From Terriglobia bacterium (GTDB lineage: Bacteria > Acidobacteriota > Terriglobia > Acidiferrales > UBA7541): 38,482 bases of DNA. Location: positions 1 through 38,482 of the forward strand of contig JAIQFG010000048.1 of NCBI GenBank assembly GCA_020073375.1. The letters run 5' to 3'. This document shows positions 16,509 to 24,503 of the stretch, in pieces; the first letter of the stretch is position 1, and each line of letters begins with the position of its first letter. A program made the translations under genes and the position numbers. The notes beneath the pieces were generated by a model. The model searched no databases. It was not told the origin of the DNA and saw nothing but the letters and a program-made list of their open reading frames with translations.

Positions 16509-16979
16509 ATGTCCGATCAGCCGAAACCAGCAGCAGAAACACCCGCACCCGCGCCCAGTACGCCAAGTGCGCCTAGCGCGCCCCGCTCCGAAGGCCATTC
16601 CGGAGGAGGCGGTCACCGCTCCGAGGGTCACTCCGGAGGAGGAGGCGCCCCGCGCCGCGAAGGTTTTGGCGGTGGCGGCGGTGGAGGACAACGCCGTGAA
16701 GGCGGCGGCCCGGGAGGCCCCGGCGGAGGGCCAGGCGGCCCGCGCCGCGGCGGCAAGCGCCAATATTTCCGCAAGAAGAAGGTCTGCCGCTTCTGCGTCG
16801 AGCGCGTGGACTTCATCGACTACAAAAAGGTCGAGATGCTTCAGCCCTTCGTACAGGAGCGGGGGAAAATCCTGCCGCGCCGCATGACCGGCACCTGCTC
16901 ACGTCACCAGCGCTGGCTGGGCGAAGCCATCAAGCGCGCGCGCAATATCGCGCTGCTGCCGTTCGCGACCGAGCTGTAG
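16509..16979 (+). CDS. rpsR: 30S ribosomal protein S18 with long Gly/Arg-rich N-terminal extension
   Basis: S18 binds 16S rRNA next to S6. The conserved core is residues about 84-156: [21 protein letters not shown] and [20 protein letters not shown], then [20 protein letters not shown]. Cys93, Cys96, Cys130 and His133 form the zinc-binding set of the zinc-type S18. Before it lies an extension of about 80 residues made of Pro/Ala repeats, two GHSGGGG-type units and runs of glycine with RRE or RR insertions ([20 protein letters not shown]). S18 is normally 75-95 residues in all, so the protein is nearly doubled. GAGAGGAAA upstream makes the start at 16509 secure. Confidence 0.95.
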   Translation: MSDQPKPAAETPAPAPSTPSAPSAPRSEGHSGGGGHRSEGHSGGGGAPRREGFGGGGGGGQRREGGGPGGPGGGPGGPRRGGKRQYFRKKKVCRFCVERVDFIDYKKVEMLQPFVQERGKILPRRMTGTCSRHQRWLGEAIKRARNIALLPFATEL

Positions 16980-17003
16980 CTGGCGAGCGGAAAAGCAAAG
17001 GCT

Positions 17004-17133
17004 TTTAACACAGAGAACACAGAGGGTACAGAGGAAGAAAAGAGAGTTAAAACAAAAGGAAAAATTCTCAGCAGCGCCAGAACCTGGTTTTGCAATCATT
17101 ACTCTTGTTTTTCTCTGTGTTCTCTGTGTTAAA
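17004..17133. repeat. CACAGAG-type inverted repeat between rpsR and rplI
   Basis: A 21-bp arm at 17004-17024 (TTTAACACAGAGAACACAGA then G) is matched exactly by its reverse complement at 17113-17133. The 88-bp interior is A-rich and non-coding. Each arm holds two direct copies of AACACAGAG-like units. It fills most of the 228-bp gap. Confidence 0.85.
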
Positions 17134-17207
17134 GGATTTTGGTTTTTAGTTTTTGAGATTGTGGAATTCGCGCCATCGATCCAAGATTGAAAACGGAAGA
17201 GGAAGCC

Positions 17208-17654
17208 ATGCAAATCATTCTGCAGGAAGACGTCGAAAAACTGGGCACCCGCGGCGAAGTCGTGGAAGTTGCCGCCGGCTACGCGCGCAATTTTCTGCTG
17301 CCTCAAAAGCTGGGCCTGGAAGCGACGGCCAACAACATCAAGCGCCTGGAAAAAATCCGCGTCCAGCTGGCCAAGCGCACCGCCACCGAAAAGGATGCCG
17401 CGCTCCAGCAGGCCGCGCTGCTCAACCAGGTGGTCCTGAAATTCGGCCGCAAAGCCGGCGAAACCGATCAGCTCTTCGGTTCGGTCACCTCGGGCGACAT
17501 CGCCGACGCGCTCAAGGCCCAGGGCTTTGAGATCGACAAGCGCCGCATTGAGCTGGCCGACCCCATCAAGATCATCGGCGAGTCCATGGTCACCGTGAAG
17601 CTGGTCCACGGCGTCACCGCCGAATGCAAGGTCATCGTCGAGAAGGAAGCCTAG
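17208..17654 (+). CDS. rplI: 50S ribosomal protein L9
   Basis: L9 binds 23S rRNA near the L1 stalk and stretches away from the ribosome. This 148-residue protein has the standard two-domain form: the N-terminal rRNA-binding part MQIILQEDVEKLGTRGEVVE and AAGYARNFLLPQKLGLEAT, a long linking helix (NNIKRLEKIRVQLAKRTATE), and the C-terminal domain with KAGETDQLFGSVTSGDIADAL and GFEIDKRRIELADPIK. GAGGAAG sits six bases before ATG 17208. It is the last gene of the rpsF-rpsR-rplI group and is followed by an intrinsic terminator. Confidence 0.97.
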   Translation: MQIILQEDVEKLGTRGEVVEVAAGYARNFLLPQKLGLEATANNIKRLEKIRVQLAKRTATEKDAALQQAALLNQVVLKFGRKAGETDQLFGSVTSGDIADALKAQGFEIDKRRIELADPIKIIGESMVTVKLVHGVTAECKVIVEKEA

Positions 17655-17675
17655 TCTCTACTCTACACTGGTCTT

Positions 17676-17720
17676 AACGCCGCCGCACCCGGATTGATCC
17701 GTCGCGGCGGCGTTTTATTT
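17676..17720 (+). terminator. intrinsic terminator after rplI
   Basis: AACGCCGCCGC (17676-17686) pairs perfectly with GCGGCGGCGTT (17704-17714), with a 17-base loop and a T-rich tail (TTTTATTTT). Confidence 0.85.
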
Positions 17721-17817
17721 TGGCTGAACTTTCCATGGAGCGTCTGGGTCACATGAGCCAGGAGGTTCGCAGTCCCACAATAGGAAATGCGCAAGACTTT
17801 GCACATTTTTTCTCGCG

Positions 17818-17882
17818 TTTTCCACAGCCGCCCCGAATTGAAAATTTCGAAAAGTTATTCACAGGTTCACACGAATTCCACA
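17818..17882 (+). promoter_or_regulatory. cluster of three DnaA-box-like 9-mers
   Basis: TTATTCACA (17855-17863) fits the DnaA-box consensus TTATNCACA. TTTTCCACA (17818-17826) and AATTCCACA (17874-17882), in the same orientation, each differ slightly. The rest of the 358-bp gap between rplI and the next gene holds only the terminator and an AT-rich stretch. Confidence 0.35.
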
Positions 17883-18012
17883 GAGCAAAATTATTCTTCC
17901 AGCGGTAAAATGACATTGGTCGGGGACATCAGGTCCCGGTTCCGCCCCATGACGTGCTGCGCCAAGCGACCGCCATTTCAGCCAGGGAATCCTCACCCCA
18001 GCGGAGGATGAC

Positions 18013-18294
18013 ATGACCGATGACGTGAACAGTCCGGTAGCAATTCTCGATAAGGAAATCGCGAAGTACCCCTTGTATACGATCGAAACGTTTGAGCTCT
18101 GCGATTGCTGCGGCGCCCGGTTCGGTATCGGATACCACCAGGCGTGCAAGCCATCCGCCGGCTCCTCGCATGAAAACGACACATTACCGAGGAAACTCCG
18201 CGAGATGCTTGCCGAAGATCACGGGCACGACCGCAAGCACAAACAGTTCACCGAAATCTGGATCATCCCGAACTGGGATGCTTCCGCCGATTGA
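18013..18294 (+). CDS. small cysteine-containing hypothetical protein
   Basis: This 93-residue protein has an excellent ribosome-binding site (GGAGGATG, four bases before the ATG). The notable segment is TFELCDCCGARFGIGYHQAC, with Cys, Cys-Cys and a later His and Cys, which could be a small zinc- or metal-binding knuckle. A second half has charged PRKLREMLAEDHGHDRKHKQ and ends EIWIIPNWDASAD. I do not recognise the family. It stands alone between the rplI terminator and dnaB. Coding status rests on the ribosome-binding site, the amino-acid make-up and the lack of a competing frame. Confidence 0.62.
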   Translation: MTDDVNSPVAILDKEIAKYPLYTIETFELCDCCGARFGIGYHQACKPSAGSSHENDTLPRKLREMLAEDHGHDRKHKQFTEIWIIPNWDASAD

Positions 18295-18625
18295 TGGATG
18301 ATATCCGATCCCGCTAGCGTGGCGCCTGAGTTGTAGGGGCACGGCACTCCAGTGCCCCTACGATTGCGCCATCGGCAAGAACGCTGCAATCTCATTCCTT
18401 CTCAGCTTCATCGTTTGTCTTTGCGGCTTCGAACGCTTTTCCGCTAAATCCACAGGATAATTTTTTTCAACAGATACTTGAGACCTTTTTTGTTTTACAT
18501 CCCGGAGAAGACCCGCCAGTATTCTTGTGCGAAGCGCCGCCCGAGAAATAAAGTATTACGTGAGATAAAATTCGCGCGCGGCGCGGTTGACACCAAGCAT
18601 CTGTCAGGCGAAACTAAGGCGAATC
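18295..18625. other. 331-bp intergenic region upstream of dnaB
   Basis: The region holds a perfect hairpin near its left end (18333-18361), then an AT-rich stretch at about 18440-18500 with AATCCACAGGATAA and poly-T runs. It must contain the dnaB promoter, but no hexamer pair is convincing. Confidence 0.45.
18333..18361. repeat. single REP-like hairpin upstream of dnaB
   Basis: GTAGGGGCAC (18333-18342) pairs with GTGCCCCTAC (18352-18361) around a GGCACTCCA loop. It begins with GTAG like the other elements. Confidence 0.7.
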
Positions 18626-19987
18626 ATGGCCACACCGTCCCAATCTCTCGAACGCCCGCTGCCCCAGAACCTGGAGGCCGAGCGCAGCATCCTGGGCGCG
18701 ATACTGCTCGACAACAACGCCCTGAACGCGGCCGTCGGGATTCTCAAGGCCGAGGATTTTTTTCACGATCATCACCGGCGCATCTACCAGCAGATGATCA
18801 CGCTGGGCGAGTCGCAGCTGGCCATCGACCTGGTCACGCTCACCGATCAGCTGCACCGCTCGAACGAACTGGAATCGTCTGGCGGCGCAGCCTACATTGC
18901 GCAGCTGATGGACGGCGTGCCGCACGTCTCGAACGTGGAGCACTACGCGCGAATCGTGAAGGAAAAAGCAATGCTGCGCGGCCTGATCCACGCCACGCAG
19001 GCCATCCAGCAGCAGGCGCTGGAGGCCGAGGAAGACGCGGACGCGATTCTGGACCGCGCCGAGTCCTCCATTTTCCAGTTGGCCGAGGATCGCGCGCGCA
19101 GCGGCCTGGTGACGCTGCATGACGTGGTTACCGAAAGCAGCCAGCGCATCGCGCACATTTACGAAGGCGGCCACCGCATCACGGGCCTTTCCACCGGCTA
19201 CGAAACGCTCGACAACCTGACCAGCGGATTCCAGGGTTCCGAACTGCTGATTCTGGCGGCCCGCCCTTCCATGGGGAAGACGGCGTTTGCGCTCAACCTG
19301 GCCGAAAACGTGGCTGTGCGCGGGAACAAGCCGGTCGCGATCTTCAGCCTGGAAATGTCCAAGGAATCGCTGCTGCTGCGCCTGCTGTCGGCCGACGCGC
19401 ACATCGATTCGCACAAGTTCCGCACCGGCCACCTGAATCAAGAGGACAAGGCGAAAATTCCTCGTTCTTTAAGCCACCTGTCCGAGGCGCCGCTGTGGAT
19501 CGACGACGCGGGTTCCGCAACGGTCGTGGAAATGGGCGCGAAATTGCGCCGCTTGAAGCGCAACAAAGGCCTTTCGCTTGTAATCGTCGATTACCTGCAG
19601 CTGGTTTCCGGCCGCGGAAAATTCGGCAACCGCAACGAAGAAGTTTCCAGCATCACGCGCGGCCTGAAGGGCCTGGCCAAGGAACTCAAGGTTCCCGTGC
19701 TGGTGCTTTCGCAGCTCACGCGCGCCCCCGAGCGCGAAGACCGCGAGCCGCGCCTGGCGGATTTGCGCGAATCGGGCGCCATCGAGCAGGACGCCGACGT
19801 GGTCATGTTCATTCACCGGCCGAATTTTTATAAGAAGTCGGACGAGGTGAGCATGGAAGAGCGCGGCGAGACCGACCTGATTATCGCCAAGCAGAGAAAC
19901 GGCCCGACGGACGCGATTCGCTTCGTGTTTCAGGGATCGTTCACGCGGTTTGAGCTGCGCGCGCCGGACGCGTGGACCGAATCGTAG
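18626..19987 (+). CDS. dnaB: replicative DNA helicase DnaB
   Basis: DnaB is the hexameric 5'-3' helicase of the replication fork. The 453-residue protein has the N-terminal DnaB domain (PQNLEAERSILGAILLDNNA, about 14-115) and the RecA-like ATPase domain. The Walker A motif is AARPSMGKTAFALN (about 211-224), Walker B is LVIVDYLQLVSG, and FSLEMSKESLLLRLL and QLTRAPEREDREPRLADLRE follow. The end, AKQRNGPTDAIRFVF with FTRFELR, is the usual C-terminal block. No intein is present. ATG 18626 with AAGGCGA upstream gives the usual length; the longer frame starting at 18587 adds only 13 unrelated residues. It stands alone, with rplI upstream and alr downstream as in many genomes. Confidence 0.97.
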   Translation: MATPSQSLERPLPQNLEAERSILGAILLDNNALNAAVGILKAEDFFHDHHRRIYQQMITLGESQLAIDLVTLTDQLHRSNELESSGGAAYIAQLMDGVPHVSNVEHYARIVKEKAMLRGLIHATQAIQQQALEAEEDADAILDRAESSIFQLAEDRARSGLVTLHDVVTESSQRIAHIYEGGHRITGLSTGYETLDNLTSGFQGSELLILAARPSMGKTAFALNLAENVAVRGNKPVAIFSLEMSKESLLLRLLSADAHIDSHKFRTGHLNQEDKAKIPRSLSHLSEAPLWIDDAGSATVVEMGAKLRRLKRNKGLSLVIVDYLQLVSGRGKFGNRNEEVSSITRGLKGLAKELKVPVLVLSQLTRAPEREDREPRLADLRESGAIEQDADVVMFIHRPNFYKKSDEVSMEERGETDLIIAKQRNGPTDAIRFVFQGSFTRFELRAPDAWTES

Positions 19988-20353
19988 CGGTTTTCCGCAT
20001 CTCCAACCGTTGTATGCACCCTGCCACATGTGTGTCGCGTTTGCGGCATTATCGCAATCAAGTGAGGCAAGCAGTTTTCGTTCCGTCCTTTGCCCGAATC
20101 CTATAGGTCAATTCCTCTCAAGCATTTAGAGCATGCCACGAGTTTTTCCCTTCCGTGTGGAATTGCGGACCCGCGATTGCTTCAGATCCCAGTAGGACAG
20201 GCTTCAGCCTGTCTTGTTTTGATTCTCGTTGCCGCACAAAAACCCGACAGGCTGAAGCCTGTCCTACTGGTGCGCCTAGTTACCAAACGGCACGCCGCGG
20301 CGCATGAGCGATTTTTCTTCCGCTCCCAGATCGGTTACGCTGTGAAGATTCCT
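19988..20353. other. 366-bp intergenic region dnaB-alr
   Basis: Apart from REPIN E at 20191-20268 the region shows no coding signal. The first 200 bp have lower GC than the genes around it, and I see no terminator directly after dnaB. Confidence 0.45.
20191..20268. repeat. REPIN-like repeat E
   Basis: AGTAGGACAGGCTTCAGCCT and the bases that follow form a 23-bp arm that is mirrored exactly at 20246-20268. The 32-bp loop contains GATTCTCGTTGCC, also found in REPIN I. Confidence 0.9.
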
Positions 20354-21562
20354 ATGACACGAACGGTTAAATTCGATGGGCGCCCGATCTGGGCGGAAGT
20401 AAGCCTGGGAGCGCTGACGAATAACCTGCGCGCGATCCGGGATCATGTCAATCCCAGGGGTGAATCTGGGGCGCGCGCGCCGCGCAGAAAAATTCTCGCG
20501 GTGATCAAGAGCAACGCCTACGGCCACGGCATCGTTCCGGTGGCGCGCGCCCTGTCCCGCGCCCGCGCCGATTGGTTCGGCGTCACCTGCTCGGCCGAAG
20601 GCGCCGAACTGCGCGAAAGCGGCATCCGCGAACCCATCCTGATTCTCACCGGATTCTGGGCCGGCGAAGAGCAGCGCATTTTGGAAAACAAACTGACTCC
20701 CGCCATCATGCGCCCTGAGCAACTGCGCCTGCTGGAAAGGGCCGCCGCGCATTCGGATAAGAAATCTCGGAAGCCGCGCAGGGGCCCGGTGGATTTTCAT
20801 CTCAAAATCGATTCCGGCATGAACCGCCTGGGCATCGCGCCGCAGGAACTGCCCGCGTTTGCGCGCGTGCTGGCCGAATGCCCGCACCTGCGCCTGGCTG
20901 GGACGTTCACGCACATCGCTTCGTCCGAAGTGTTCACCACGGAACAAACCATCGAGCAGGAAAAATCGTTCAAGGCCGCATTGGCCTGCATGAAGTCGCT
21001 CGGCCTGGATCCCGGAATCGTGCACATGGCCAACAGCGCCGCGATTGTCAGCCGCCCGTCCACCTGGTACCAGATGGTGCGCCCCGGTGCGATCCTTTAC
21101 GGCTATCACCAGTTCTTCGAGCCGCCCGCGCTCAATCCGGAAATGGAGTCGAAGCTTCCGGTGCGCCCCGTGCTTTCGTTCCGCGCGCGTATTATTTCGC
21201 TCAAGGATCTGTCGCCCGGCGCGCGCGTCGGGTACAACGCCCGCTGGACCGCGGGCGCCCCTTCGCGCGTCGCCGTCCTGGCCGCGGGATACGCCGACGG
21301 CCTGGTGCGCATGCTCTCCAACAAAGGCCGCATCATCGTGCGCGGCCAGTTCGCGCCCATCATCGGCACCGTATCCATGGACCTCACCGCCGCAGACGTC
21401 ACCGGAATTTCCGAAGCGCGCGTTGGCGACATCGCCACCATCTACGGCACCGACGGTGGCGCGACGCAAACCGTCCCCGACGTCGCCCGCATCGCAAACA
21501 CCGCCAGCGCCGAACTCCTCTGCGGCCTCGGCAAACGCGTGCCGCGGTTTTACTTGCCGTGA
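20354..21562 (+). CDS. alr: alanine racemase Alr
   Basis: Alr is a PLP enzyme that makes D-alanine for peptidoglycan. The 402-residue protein starts near MTRTVKFDGRPIWAEVSLGA. PLP-binding Lys52 sits in ILAVIKSNAYGHG, the second catalytic residue Tyr294 in GARVGYNARW, and HLKIDSGMNRLG and PIIGTVSMDLTA are family signatures. A short insertion with basic residues (SDKKSRKPRRGPV) occurs near 134-146. The frame is open back to 20090 through REPIN E, so the upstream part is not real; GTG 20342 is a possible alternative start four codons earlier. No strong ribosome-binding site is visible at either. Confidence 0.95.
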   Translation: MTRTVKFDGRPIWAEVSLGALTNNLRAIRDHVNPRGESGARAPRRKILAVIKSNAYGHGIVPVARALSRARADWFGVTCSAEGAELRESGIREPILILTGFWAGEEQRILENKLTPAIMRPEQLRLLERAAAHSDKKSRKPRRGPVDFHLKIDSGMNRLGIAPQELPAFARVLAECPHLRLAGTFTHIASSEVFTTEQTIEQEKSFKAALACMKSLGLDPGIVHMANSAAIVSRPSTWYQMVRPGAILYGYHQFFEPPALNPEMESKLPVRPVLSFRARIISLKDLSPGARVGYNARWTAGAPSRVAVLAAGYADGLVRMLSNKGRIIVRGQFAPIIGTVSMDLTAADVTGISEARVGDIATIYGTDGGATQTVPDVARIANTASAELLCGLGKRVPRFYLP

Positions 21563-21663
21563 CCAAGGATCCGCACGCTCTTCCACGTTCTGCTTCCCTG
21601 CCGTTCAAGAGTGATGCTATTGCAAGCCCTGAGCCGCGCCATTTGTCGCCCCCTGTCTTTACG

Positions 21664-21681
21664 CAAGCTTTATAAAGCTTG
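21664..21681. promoter_or_regulatory. perfect 18-bp palindrome upstream of PIN-TRAM gene
   Basis: CAAGCTTTATAAAGCTTG is its own reverse complement. It lies in the 269-bp gap after alr, about 150 bp before the next start codon, and could be an operator. Confidence 0.4.
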
Positions 21682-21831
21682 ACTCTGCTGGACGAAATGC
21701 GATATCTGGAAGTAGCAATCGGGCTGGTTTCATACAACTTCGTCCCAGTTCAGCCCAATTTGATACAGATTCATACCGAACGAGTGCTGTCGGAGCATTC
21801 GTTGCTCGATTCGTATGTGAAACGAGGTCCC

Positions 21832-23073
21832 ATGTCCCGTCCTTATACCCGGCCAGGTAATTCGGCCCCTCCCGTGGAATCGGCTCCGTTTCCTTTGCGG
21901 CCTGCGACACCGGCTCGCGTTGCTCCTGAATTCGGCAGCTGGTGGGACCACATGCTGGTGCGCGCGATTTTTTCGATCGCGTGCGTGGCCGCGGGCTACC
22001 ACTTTCACCCGTTTGGGCTTACCAATGTGGTTGCGGCGGCGGTGGGGTTCGCGTTTTCCATTTCCGTATTCCTGTTTGAGATTCGCCTGCAGCGCGCCAG
22101 CATGAGGCGGCTGATCGGCGCGGCGGTGGGCTCGATTCTAGGCATTCTGGGCGCGTATCTGATGGGCCTGGTCCTGGCGCGCACTTCGATTCCGGAGGGA
22201 TCGCGGTCTTTTCTGGACGTCGGCTTGCTCCTGGTGATGACCTACATCGGACTGGTGGTCGGCGCGAACAAGGGAGACATGCTGAACCTGCAAGCGCTGG
22301 GCGGCCTGTTCGGCAGCGAACGCAGCACGCGGCGCATGCCCAAGGTGCTCGACACCAGCGTGATTATCGACGGGCGGATCGCGGACATTTGCGAGGCGCA
22401 TTTTCTGGACGGAGTCATGCTCATTCCCCAGTTCGTCCTGCGGGAACTGCAACTGGTGGCCGATTCGGCCGACTCGATGAAACGCCAGAGGGGCCGCCGC
22501 GGTCTGGAAGTCCTGCAGCGCATTCAGAAAATGGCGCACCTGGAAGTGGAAATCGCGGACGACGATTTCGCGAACGTCGCGGACGTCGATCTGAAGCTGA
22601 TCGAGCTGGCCAAACGCTATGACGGCAAGATCATCACCAACGATTACAACCTGAACAAAGTGGCCACGCTGCAGGGCATTGAAATCCTGAACGTCAACCA
22701 ACTGGCCAATGCGCTGAAGCCCGTCGTGCTGCCGGGTGAAATCATGCGCGTGTTCATCCTGCGCGAGGGCAAGGAATACAATCAGGGTGTCGCGTATCTG
22801 GACGACGGCACCATGGTCGTGGTCGACGGCGCGCGGCGCATGATTAACAAGACCGTGGACATCACGGTGACTTCCGTCCATCAGACCACCGCCGGGAAAA
22901 TGATTTTCGGCCGCCTCGATGAACGATCCGAATCGCAGGCCCCCCGAGGGCCTCAGGCCCATGCCATCAATGAAATTCCACGCCAGGCAGAGGCCGGCCG
23001 GAGCGAGGCCGTTGCCGGAGGCGAACGCGGGCCGCGCTCGGTGATTCCGGACACAACTCACGAACCGGATTGA
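21832..23073 (+). CDS. PIN-TRAM domain membrane protein (YacL-like)
   Basis: This 413-residue protein has four hydrophobic segments at about 41-58, 62-82, 94-117 and 128-145, followed by a cytoplasmic PIN domain (about 170-297) and a TRAM domain (about 301-360). PIN acidic residues are visible: Asp174 (KVLDTSVIIDGRIADI), Glu205 (QFVLRELQLVADS), Asp253 region (VDLKLIELA) and Asp271 (IITNDYNLNKVA). This is the Bacillus YacL arrangement, for which an RNase-like function is inferred from the PIN fold. The C-terminal 50 residues are disordered and Gly/Arg-rich. A longer frame begins at 21679, but GAGG a few bases before ATG 21832 and the start of the domain architecture favour this start. Confidence 0.9.
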   Translation: MSRPYTRPGNSAPPVESAPFPLRPATPARVAPEFGSWWDHMLVRAIFSIACVAAGYHFHPFGLTNVVAAAVGFAFSISVFLFEIRLQRASMRRLIGAAVGSILGILGAYLMGLVLARTSIPEGSRSFLDVGLLLVMTYIGLVVGANKGDMLNLQALGGLFGSERSTRRMPKVLDTSVIIDGRIADICEAHFLDGVMLIPQFVLRELQLVADSADSMKRQRGRRGLEVLQRIQKMAHLEVEIADDDFANVADVDLKLIELAKRYDGKIITNDYNLNKVATLQGIEILNVNQLANALKPVVLPGEIMRVFILREGKEYNQGVAYLDDGTMVVVDGARRMINKTVDITVTSVHQTTAGKMIFGRLDERSESQAPRGPQAHAINEIPRQAEAGRSEAVAGGERGPRSVIPDTTHEPD

Positions 23074-23188
23074 AGATTTACTGGCAATATTGTTTGCGCG
23101 AACTTATTGAATCGCCTCCCCTGGCTTTGCGTTATGCTTCTCCCACGCAATTGGAATTTCCATTTATCATTGAGAAGGGCAGGGGACT

Positions 23189-24457
23189 ATGACGTCTTCC
23201 GATAAATTATCGAATCGCCGTGCATTTCTGGCCTTTCTGGCCGCCAGCCCGGTACTGGCCTGCGCGGGATTTTCCTCGCGCTGGGTTGAGGAAGTTCTTG
23301 CCGCGCCGCTGCCGGAACAGGACGCGGTGGTCATCAAGTCGGTGAAGGAAGCGCTGAACATTTTCGATTTTGAGCCCGCGGCGCGCGAGAAACTATCGCC
23401 CGCGCATTACGAATTCATCACGGACGGATCTTTCAACAATGAAACGATGCTGGCCAATCGCGCGGGCTTCTCGAAGTATGAAATTCGCCTGCGCCGCCTC
23501 ACCGGAATCACCAAGGTGGACCAGTCGATTCGCCTGTTCGGTGTGAACTGGGATTCTCCCATCTTTATCAGCCCGATCGGCAGAATGAACGCCTATCATC
23601 CGGACGGGGCAATGGTAGTTGCGCGCGCTGCCAAGACTACTCGCACGCTGCAGATTCTTTCGGGCTCGGCGATCATCCTCGAAAGCCCCACGGCGATGGA
23701 TGCCGTGAACTCGGCGCGCGGCGAACCGGTCTGGGTCGCGGGCCTCGGTGACACGCTGACTCCAGCGGTTGTCCGCCGGATTGAAGCGACGGGCAGCCCG
23801 GTATTGGTCTGGACGATTGATGACGGCGGAGCGAACACCATCGGCGCGAAATCGGTGCAGCGCGCAGGGGTCCGCGATCTGGACCGCGGTGCCGACGAAC
23901 GCTGCGCAGGCTGCCACGGCGCGCTGCCTCAAATTTCCAGGATTCAGTCCAGCACCCCCATGGACGTGCTCGGCGCGGTCGGCGCGCTGATGGGCGAAAA
24001 CAGCGTGAAGCTCAGCTGGGACGACGTGAAGCGCGTGCGGGACATGACCAAGCTCAAGATCGTGCTGAAGGGCATCGTCACGCGCGAGGACGCGGCGCTG
24101 GCTGTGCAACATGGAATCGACGGCGTGATTGTTTCCAACCACGGCGGCCACGAAGACGCCAGCGGGCGCGGCACCATTGAGTGTCTTCCGGAAGTCCTGC
24201 AGGGCGCGGCGGGGAAAATCCCGGTGTTGATTGACAGCGGATTCCGCTCAGGCGCGGATGTGTTCAAGGCGCTGGCGCTCGGCGCAACCGCGGTGGGCAT
24301 CGGACGGCCTCACATCTGGGGACTCGCTTCGTTCGGCCAGGAGGGCGTGGAGACGGTGATCGAAATTCTACGCCGCGAATTGCAGGTCATGATGGCGCAG
24401 ACCGGCGCTGGATCAATCGCCAAGATTCGCCGCGATTCGCTGGTGTCGGTGGGCTGA
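23189..24457 (+). CDS. exported FMN-dependent alpha-hydroxy-acid oxidase-like protein with CXXCH motif
   Basis: This 422-residue protein has a Tat-like leader (SNRRAFLAFLAASPVLAC) and the TIM-barrel FMN alpha-hydroxy-acid dehydrogenase fold: SPIFISPIGRMNAYHPDG, VLVWTIDDGG (Asp211), IVLKGIVTREDA (Lys294), VIVSNHGGHEDA (His318) and VLIDSGFRSGADVFKALALG. The arginine that normally follows SNHGG is histidine here (321), and the active-site tyrosine region VWVAGLGD is changed, so the substrate may not be a simple 2-hydroxy acid. A segment at 230-250 contains CAGCH (239-243), the classic haem-c attachment pattern, in the loop where family members carry a mobile lid. AGGGGACT precedes the ATG. A second exported flavoenzyme gene follows. 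Confidence 0.85.
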   Translation: MTSSDKLSNRRAFLAFLAASPVLACAGFSSRWVEEVLAAPLPEQDAVVIKSVKEALNIFDFEPAAREKLSPAHYEFITDGSFNNETMLANRAGFSKYEIRLRRLTGITKVDQSIRLFGVNWDSPIFISPIGRMNAYHPDGAMVVARAAKTTRTLQILSGSAIILESPTAMDAVNSARGEPVWVAGLGDTLTPAVVRRIEATGSPVLVWTIDDGGANTIGAKSVQRAGVRDLDRGADERCAGCHGALPQISRIQSSTPMDVLGAVGALMGENSVKLSWDDVKRVRDMTKLKIVLKGIVTREDAALAVQHGIDGVIVSNHGGHEDASGRGTIECLPEVLQGAAGKIPVLIDSGFRSGADVFKALALGATAVGIGRPHIWGLASFGQEGVETVIEILRRELQVMMAQTGAGSIAKIRRDSLVSVG

Positions 24458-24503
24458 GCTGCAGGTCAAAATTGAAACTGAGTGAGGACGAAAATTAGGT
24501 TTA

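Noticed and set aside
17721..18625. Origin of replication next to dnaB
   Set aside because: The DnaA-box-like cluster is small and neither dnaA nor dnaN is present, so only a regulatory cluster is reported.
20276..21586. Long open frame on the minus strand opposite alr
   Set aside because: It is a mirror of the real gene in GC-rich DNA: no ribosome-binding site, no family match, His/Arg/Gly-rich noise.
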